A stretch of DNA of 64,000 nucleotides from CAVZBW01 sp963778465 (GTDB lineage Bacteria; Actinomycetota; Acidimicrobiia; Acidimicrobiales; RAAP-2). The notes below the pieces were generated by a model. That model was not told the DNA's origin and did no database searches. It saw nothing but the letters and a program-made list of their open reading frames with translations. The position numbers were made by a program, and so were the translations under genes. The stretch lies in the NCBI GenBank assembly GCA_963778465.1, contig CAVZUK010000003.1, forward strand, positions 2,294,001-2,358,000, in the 5' to 3' direction. Below are positions 59,351 to 64,000 of this stretch, piece by piece; within the stretch, counting starts at the first letter, position 1; the number at the start of each line of letters is the position of its first letter.

Positions 59351-60172
59351 TCAGGGATCCGCCTCGGCGGCCACTCGTTGGTCGGGGAGCCCGACGAGGC
59401 CCTCGTAGTCGACGAAGGCACGCAGGGTGTGGCCACCGTCCACGGAGAGGCACTGTCCCGTCACCCAGGACGATTCGGGTCCCGCGAGGAACCGCACGCA
59501 CTGTGCGATGTCCTCCGCCTGGCCCGGGCGGGCGATGGGCTGACCGTCGAGAAATGCCGCACGCATCGCGTCGTTGGCGAAGGCCTGGGCGGTCGCGTCC
59601 GTCTGGGTGAGGCCGGGCCGGACGGTATTGACCCGGACCCCATACCGGCCGAGCTCGTTGGCCGCGACCTTGACCAGCTGGTCGACCGCCGCCTTGCCTG
59701 CCCCGTACGCAGCCAGGTACCGGCTCGAAAAGGCTGCGGCGCTCGAGGACACCCCGACGAGAGAACCGTGGCCGGCCCGAACCATGGCTCGACCGGCGTA
59801 CTTGACGAAGAGGTAGACGGGCCGGACGTTCTTGTCCACCTCCGCGCTGAACTCGTCGTCGCCGTACATGAGGACAGGTGTGATGGACCCTCCGCCGGGG
59901 ACGACCACGGCGAGGTGGAGCCGGCGCTCGGCATCGGACGCCGCGTCCACGGCCGCTCGCACCTCGTCGCCCCGCATGGCGTCGCAGACCACCCAGGACG
60001 CGGAGAGTCCCTGGCCCTCCAACCCTTCGACGGCCCTGCGCAGCTTCTCCTCGGTCCGACCGGCGAGGGTCACGATCGCGCCGTCGCGGGCGAGGAGGCG
60101 GGCGGATGCGAGCCCGATCCCGCTGCCCCCACCCACGACGATGGCCCGGTGGCCGTCGAGGGGTTTGCTCAC
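59351..60172 (-). CDS. Short-chain dehydrogenase/reductase
   Basis: A 273-aa SDR from GTG 60172. It has VVGGGSGIGLASARLL for NAD(P), YGAGKAAVDQL with catalytic Tyr and Lys, VNTVRPGLTQTD and TGQCLSVDGGHTLR. The NNAG loop is replaced by VVPGGG. It lies 4 nt after the aldo-keto reductase and 4 nt before the cyclase regulator. The substrate is unknown. Confidence 0.85.
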   Translation of the reverse strand: MSKPLDGHRAIVVGGGSGIGLASARLLARDGAIVTLAGRTEEKLRRAVEGLEGQGLSASWVVCDAMRGDEVRAAVDAASDAERRLHLAVVVPGGGSITPVLMYGDDEFSAEVDKNVRPVYLFVKYAGRAMVRAGHGSLVGVSSSAAAFSSRYLAAYGAGKAAVDQLVKVAANELGRYGVRVNTVRPGLTQTDATAQAFANDAMRAAFLDGQPIARPGQAEDIAQCVRFLAGPESSWVTGQCLSVDGGHTLRAFVDYEGLVGLPDQRVAAEADP

Positions 60173-60176
60173 GGCG

Positions 60177-61136
60177 CTATGTCGATCCGAGGAGACCGTC
60201 CACGGCCTCGAGGTCATCGGCGCCAAGGAGCCAGCCCGCGGCGGCCGCATTGTCCTTGACCTGCTCCGGCCGCGTTGCTCCGATCAGGACGCTGGCGACG
60301 CCGGGTTGACCGGCCAGCCAGGACACAGCCAGCTCGAGCAGCGAACGGCCTCGCTCGGCGACGAACCCCTGCAGCGCCTCGACCTTGTCGAAGCTGGCCT
60401 CCGTGGCGAACCGGGCAAAGTAGGGCAGGGCGTCGAGGCGCGATCCCTCGGGGTAGGCGGCCCCGCGCTGGTACTTGCCCGTGAGCAGGCCCGCAGCCAG
60501 CGGGAAGTACGGCAGCACGCCGAGCCCGTAGTGCCGGCAGGCGGGGACGACCTCCTGCTCGGCCTGGCGGGCGAGGAGGCTCCACTCGATCTGGGTGCCC
60601 ACGAAGTGCTGGGCACGGAGGTCCTTCGCGACGTGGTGGGCCTCCGCCAGCTGCCACGCCGAGAAGTTGGACGAGGCGAGATAGCGGACCTTGCCCGCGT
60701 GGACGAGGTCGTCCAGGGCCATCAGCGTTTCGTCGATGGGCGTGTTCGGATCGGGGTAGTGCTGGTAGTAGAGGTCGATGTAGTCGGTGCCCAACCGCCG
60801 GAGGCTGGCCTCGCAGGCGGAGACGATGTACCGGCGAGACGCGCCTCTCGAGTAGGGACCCTGCCCGGTCGGCCCGGCAAACTTCGTCGCGACCACCACC
60901 TCGTCGCGGCGGGATCCGAGCGCGGCGCCGAGGTATTCCTCCGAGCGCCCGCCGCCGTAGATGTCGGCGGTGTCGAAGAGGATGATCCCCGCGTCGATGG
61001 AGGCATGGACGACGGCCGCCGAATCGTCGGCGTCCAGCTTCATGCCGAAGTTGTTGCAGCCGAGACCCACCGCCGACACGGTCAGGCCGGACGTGCCCAC
61101 CTGTCGGAGGGCGGGAGCGGCCTCAGTCGCAGACAT
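60177..61136 (-). CDS. Aldo/keto reductase
   Basis: A 319-aa (beta/alpha)8 NADPH oxidoreductase. The catalytic tetrad is visible as Asp and Tyr in FDTADIYGGG, Lys in VVATKF and His in LYYQHYPD; SLLIGATRPEQV-like NADPH binding appears as SVLIGATRPEQVKDN. It reduces aldehydes or ketones. It starts at ATG 61136 and is followed closely by an SDR. The 94-bp gap to the epoxide hydrolase could hold a separate promoter. Confidence 0.92.
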   Translation of the reverse strand: MSATEAAPALRQVGTSGLTVSAVGLGCNNFGMKLDADDSAAVVHASIDAGIILFDTADIYGGGRSEEYLGAALGSRRDEVVVATKFAGPTGQGPYSRGASRRYIVSACEASLRRLGTDYIDLYYQHYPDPNTPIDETLMALDDLVHAGKVRYLASSNFSAWQLAEAHHVAKDLRAQHFVGTQIEWSLLARQAEQEVVPACRHYGLGVLPYFPLAAGLLTGKYQRGAAYPEGSRLDALPYFARFATEASFDKVEALQGFVAERGRSLLELAVSWLAGQPGVASVLIGATRPEQVKDNAAAAGWLLGADDLEAVDGLLGST

Positions 61137-61230
61137 GGCGGGTCGCGCGGCGGCGATGCGGGGGGCGTCGCGCCCGGAGTGTCATGGGGCATATGTCTAC
61201 TACGGGGGTCTGCGGCGGGCACACGTCCCG

Positions 61231-62379
61231 CTACGGACGGAGGTCGCGGTAGAAGGCCCGGACGTCGGAGACGAGGAGGTCCGGGACCTCCAGCGCGGCG
61301 AAGTGGCCGCCGCGAGGCATCACCGTCCAACGGCGAACGTCCCACGCCCGTTCCGCCCACGACCGGGGCGACTTGACGGTCTCCTTGGGAAAGATGGCGA
61401 TACCCGTCGGGACGTCGATCCGCTCGGGGATCGGTTGGAACTGCCCGGCGCGCATTGCCTCCAGGTAGATCCGCGAGGCGGAGTTGGCCGTGCCCGTCAC
61501 CCAGTAGACGGTGATGTTGGCGAGCGCGTCGTCTCGCGAGATGGCCGACTCGAGGTCCCCGTCGCAGTCGCTCCAGGCGCGCAGCTTCTCCACGATCCAT
61601 CCCGCGAGCCCGGCCGGCGAGTCCGTCAGCCCGTAGGCCAGCGTCTGTGGGCGTGTCCCTTGGATCTGGAGGTAGCCCGACTCTCGAGCAAAGAAGTCCG
61701 TGCTGGCTTCGATCCACCCCCGCTCCTGCTCGTCCAGCTCGGAGCCGTCGGCGCCCTCGGGCGGTCCGGTGGCGGCCATCGTGAGGTAGATCCCGACGAG
61801 CCCGGTGGGGTGATCGAGGCCCAGGAAGTTGGATACGGTCGCTCCCCAGTCGCCACCCAGGGTGCCGAAGCGCTCGTATCCGAGCCGGGCCATCAGCTCC
61901 GCCATGGCTCCGGCAATCCGCCTGGGGTGCCATCCTCGCTCGGAGGTCGGTCCCGAGAAGCCGAAGCCCGGCAACGAGGCGCACACGACGTGGAAGGCGT
62001 CCGAGCCGTCGCCGTTTCCCGAGACGGGGTGGCGGAGTGGTTCGATGACGTGCAGCATCTCTGCCACCGAGCCGGGCCAGCCGTGGAGGACCAGCAGCGG
62101 GAGGGCGTCGCGACGCTCGGCGCGAGCGTGGATGAAGTGGAGGGGTTGCCCGTCGACGACGGTGATCCCGTTGGGCCAGGCATTGAGGCGGGCCTCCGCC
62201 ATTCGCCAGTCGAACCCGGTCGACCAGTACCCGCAGAGGTCCCGGAGGTAGTCGAGGTCGGTTCCGTACTCCCATCCGGTCCCCGGGATCTGGTCGGGCC
62301 ACCTGGTCCGCTCGAGCCGCACCCGGAGATCGTCCAAGGTCGCCTGGGGGACGGCGACCGTGTAGGGCTCGACACTCAC
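61231..62379 (-). CDS. Epoxide hydrolase (EHN-domain alpha/beta hydrolase)
   Basis: A 382-aa enzyme from GTG 62379. The N-terminal EHN domain (about 1-110: DLRVRLERTRWPDQIPGTGWEYG, YLRDLCGYW) precedes an alpha/beta hydrolase fold with the oxyanion motif HGWPGS and the nucleophile Asp in GGDWGA. A late GGHFAALEVPDLL holds the catalytic His. It lies 7 nt after the P450 gene, so the P450 may make the epoxide that this enzyme opens. Confidence 0.92.
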   Translation of the reverse strand: MSVEPYTVAVPQATLDDLRVRLERTRWPDQIPGTGWEYGTDLDYLRDLCGYWSTGFDWRMAEARLNAWPNGITVVDGQPLHFIHARAERRDALPLLVLHGWPGSVAEMLHVIEPLRHPVSGNGDGSDAFHVVCASLPGFGFSGPTSERGWHPRRIAGAMAELMARLGYERFGTLGGDWGATVSNFLGLDHPTGLVGIYLTMAATGPPEGADGSELDEQERGWIEASTDFFARESGYLQIQGTRPQTLAYGLTDSPAGLAGWIVEKLRAWSDCDGDLESAISRDDALANITVYWVTGTANSASRIYLEAMRAGQFQPIPERIDVPTGIAIFPKETVKSPRSWAERAWDVRRWTVMPRGGHFAALEVPDLLVSDVRAFYRDLRP

Positions 62380-62386
62380 GTCGGGG

Positions 62387-63532
62387 TCACGCCGCGGCGG
62401 CGTACTCCAGAGGCAGCTGCCTCCAGGAGCGCGCCCAGTTCGACACGTACCTCGCCGGTTGCCCCGCGATGCGATAGTCGGGAATCTGGCGGAGCAGCTC
62501 CTCGAAGGCGACTCTCGCCTCGAGGCGCGCGAGGTGGGCACCGAGGCAGAAGTGGATCCCGTGCCCGAACCCGAGATGCCGCGTGGGGTGACGACGGATG
62601 TCGAAGCGCTCGGCCTGGGGGAACTCCCTCTCGTCCAGGTTGGCCGCTCCCCAGAGCAGCATGACGCGCGACCCCGGTGGGATGGTCGTCCCGTGCAGCC
62701 GCACCTCCGTGGTCGACGTGCGAGGCAGGGCCTGCGTCGGCGCTTCGATGCGCACCATTTCCTCCACGGCCCCGGGGATGAGGGCGGGGTCTCGCACCAG
62801 CTCCGATCGCTGGTCGGGATGTCTCGCCAGCAGCTCGGCGCCGTTGCCGATGAGGCTGGTCGTGGTGTCGTTGCCGGCGATCAGGAGCAGGAAGCAAAAG
62901 CCCAGCAGGTCGTCCTCGGACAGCCGCTCTCCGTCGACCTCCGCTTCGATCAGGCCGCTCATGAGGTCGTCCGTCGGCGAGCGCCGGCGCTCCGCCAGGA
63001 GGTCACCAAAGAGCCGGTAGATGTTCTGGGCTCGTTGGGCAATGTCCTGAGGACCGGTCACCTCGAGGAAGGCCTCGGTCCAACGGCGGAAGTCCTCGCG
63101 ATGCTCCGGTGGCACCCCGATCAGGTCGGCCATCACGATGCTCGGGAGCGGCGCAGCAAAGGATCGGACCAGGTCGCAGCCGCCGGATCCCACGATCTCT
63201 TCGAGCAGGTCCCGGGCCACCTCCCGGATGCGGTTCTCGAGCCCGGCCACGCGTCGGGGCGTGAAGGCGCGCGAGACGAGGGCGCGCAGCGCGCTGTGAC
63301 GGGATGGGTCCATGTAGATCATCTGGGGCATCAACTGCTCGGCCTCGGCGCAGTTCGACGAGAAGGTCCTCCAGTCGTGGACGGCGCCCCACACGTCGGC
63401 GAACCTGGAGAGCACGTAAGCCCCTTCCGGGCTCTCGTAGACGGGCCAGTCGTCCCGCAGCTCCCGGTAGATGTCGTGCATCTCCTCCTGGAACCGGGTG
63501 GTCGTCGGGTCGTAGACGAACGTCTTGGTCAT
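62387..63532 (-). CDS. Cytochrome P450
   Basis: A 381-aa soluble bacterial P450 from ATG 63532. The I-helix is LLLIAGNDTTTS with the acid-alcohol pair, the K-helix ExxR is EEMVR, and the heme loop FGHGIHFCLGAHLAR has the axial Cys329. The short length and lack of a membrane anchor are typical of class I actinobacterial P450s; no ferredoxin gene is adjacent. It is probably co-transcribed with the epoxide hydrolase and divergent from the alcohol dehydrogenase at 63779. The substrate is unknown. Confidence 0.95.
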   Translation of the reverse strand: MTKTFVYDPTTTRFQEEMHDIYRELRDDWPVYESPEGAYVLSRFADVWGAVHDWRTFSSNCAEAEQLMPQMIYMDPSRHSALRALVSRAFTPRRVAGLENRIREVARDLLEEIVGSGGCDLVRSFAAPLPSIVMADLIGVPPEHREDFRRWTEAFLEVTGPQDIAQRAQNIYRLFGDLLAERRRSPTDDLMSGLIEAEVDGERLSEDDLLGFCFLLLIAGNDTTTSLIGNGAELLARHPDQRSELVRDPALIPGAVEEMVRIEAPTQALPRTSTTEVRLHGTTIPPGSRVMLLWGAANLDEREFPQAERFDIRRHPTRHLGFGHGIHFCLGAHLARLEARVAFEELLRQIPDYRIAGQPARYVSNWARSWRQLPLEYAAAA

Positions 63533-63635
63533 CGCAGCCTCCCCCAGTGCCCGACCTCGCGGCTGTTCACCCGTGCCGCCACTCGCGATGGCGGCTGTTC
63601 CGCATTTGCCGTTATTCGCAATTGCCATGTACTTA

Positions 63636-63648
63636 TTACCCTTGGTAA
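63636..63648. promoter_or_regulatory. Palindrome TTACC-ctt-GGTAA
   Basis: Five-bp arms in the AT-rich part of the 246-bp divergent spacer between the P450 and alcohol dehydrogenase genes. A candidate operator for control of both directions. Confidence 0.4.
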
Positions 63649-63778
63649 CTTACGGCCGGCACGCTCCGTCGTCAACGGCGGCGCTGCCCGACAGAAACGG
63701 GGGAGCGTTGCGCTCCCGAGCCAGAGGAGAAGTGGTGGGACGTTCGTCTCCACCCGCCCACGCAGGTTGGCGGCCCGG

Positions 63779-64000
63779 ATGAGGGCGGCACGGGTGACCG
63801 GCGCCGGATTGACACTCTGTGACCTCGCCGAGCCCGAGGGTGACTTCCCGGTCTACGACGTCGTCGCGGCGAGCATCTGCGGCACCGACTTCGAGCTGGT
63901 GGCTCGAGGCATGCAGGGCTTCACGCTCGGTCACGAGATGTCGGTGACGGCCGACGGGGTGGTCTACGCCGTCGAGCCGACCGTGCGGTGCGGCGAGTGC
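63779..64000 (+). CDS. Zinc-type alcohol dehydrogenase, 5' part only
   Basis: The first 74 codons of an MDR alcohol dehydrogenase cut by the right window edge. It has ASICGTDFELV (catalytic Cys), LGHEMSVTADG (His-Glu) and the first structural-zinc cysteines in RCGEC. It is related to the gene at 16137. It starts at ATG 63779 and is divergent from the P450. Confidence 0.8.
   Translation, partial: MRAARVTGAGLTLCDLAEPEGDFPVYDVVAASICGTDFELVARGMQGFTLGHEMSVTADGVVYAVEPTVRCGEC

Noticed and set aside
56896..59610. 904-codon plus-strand frame opposite the cyclase/AAA regulator
   Set aside because: Gly/Leu/Val/Gln-rich mirror frame without domains; the minus-strand gene has intact cyclase and P-loop motifs.

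Overview
The window is uniformly GC-rich, gene-dense bacterial chromosome with many GTG and TTG starts and 4-nt start/stop overlaps. The gene content points to a free-living actinobacterium: an actinobacterial-type group 1h [NiFe]-hydrogenase, an F420-type LLM oxidoreductase, MMPL and GAP-family membrane proteins, an IcmF mutase, SDRs, a P450 and an ECF41 sigma factor. An Acidimicrobiia-like lineage is my guess, not something proven by the sequence. I saw no rRNA, tRNA, CRISPR or prophage. The only mobile-element trace is a 56-codon transposase remnant near 32.8 kb.

Layout. 1-5.9 kb: partial methylthioribose-1-phosphate isomerase, an old-yellow-enzyme/dienoyl-CoA-reductase-like flavoprotein, an SDR and two membrane proteins. 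6.0-12.1 kb: a co-directional, overlapping operon (DHRS12-like SDR, FAD amine-oxidase-like protein, DUF1365, cyclopropane-fatty-acid-synthase-like methylase, fatty acid desaturase) that ends in a regulator with an adenosylcobalamin-photoreceptor-like domain. A 14-bp palindrome sits just before the first start. This looks like light- or photo-oxidation-responsive membrane lipid remodelling. 12.3-17.1 kb: a secreted beta-propeller protein, an ECF sigma/zinc-finger anti-sigma pair, an SDR, a PaaI-type thioesterase with a tandem-repeat N-terminus and a zinc alcohol dehydrogenase.

17.1-20.9 kb and 36.2-48.0 kb carry two separated parts of one hydrogenase system. The first has a frame-broken PadR-YceI gene divergent from a SIS-HypC fusion, a SIS protein and HypE. 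The second has hypF convergent with a long minus-strand operon: hhyS, hhyL, NifU-like, DUF5947, DUF6084, a frameshifted accessory gene, endopeptidase, a 34-aa membrane peptide, YceI, hypA, hypC, a YtxH-like protein and hypD. hypB is not in the window. Together they would build and mature a cytoplasmic-side, high-affinity H2-oxidising enzyme.

21.2-33.6 kb: a truncated YihY-like gene, a two-component system, then a cell-surface glycan-type cluster (membrane molybdopterin oxidoreductase with partner membrane protein, GT-C protein, methyltransferase, DUF2064 and GT2 glycosyltransferases, NDP-sugar epimerase, MMPL transporter). Similar direct repeats lie at both divergent promoters around this cluster. 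33.7-36.2 kb: an ECF41-type sigma factor and its divergent carboxymuconolactone-decarboxylase-like partner, with back-to-back matches to the ECF41 promoter, then folD.

48.1-64 kb: a secreted SGNH hydrolase, fused isobutyryl-CoA mutase (icmF) with a divergent MarR regulator, and a catabolic region (two SDRs, an LLM oxidoreductase, a cyclase/AAA-ATPase regulator, SDR, aldo-keto reductase, epoxide hydrolase, cytochrome P450 and the start of an alcohol dehydrogenase). Several clean palindromes mark likely TetR/MarR-type operators there. All intergenic gaps are shorter than about 300 bp; the gaps at 12105-12297, 20918-21189 and 49274-49524 show nothing I can name.
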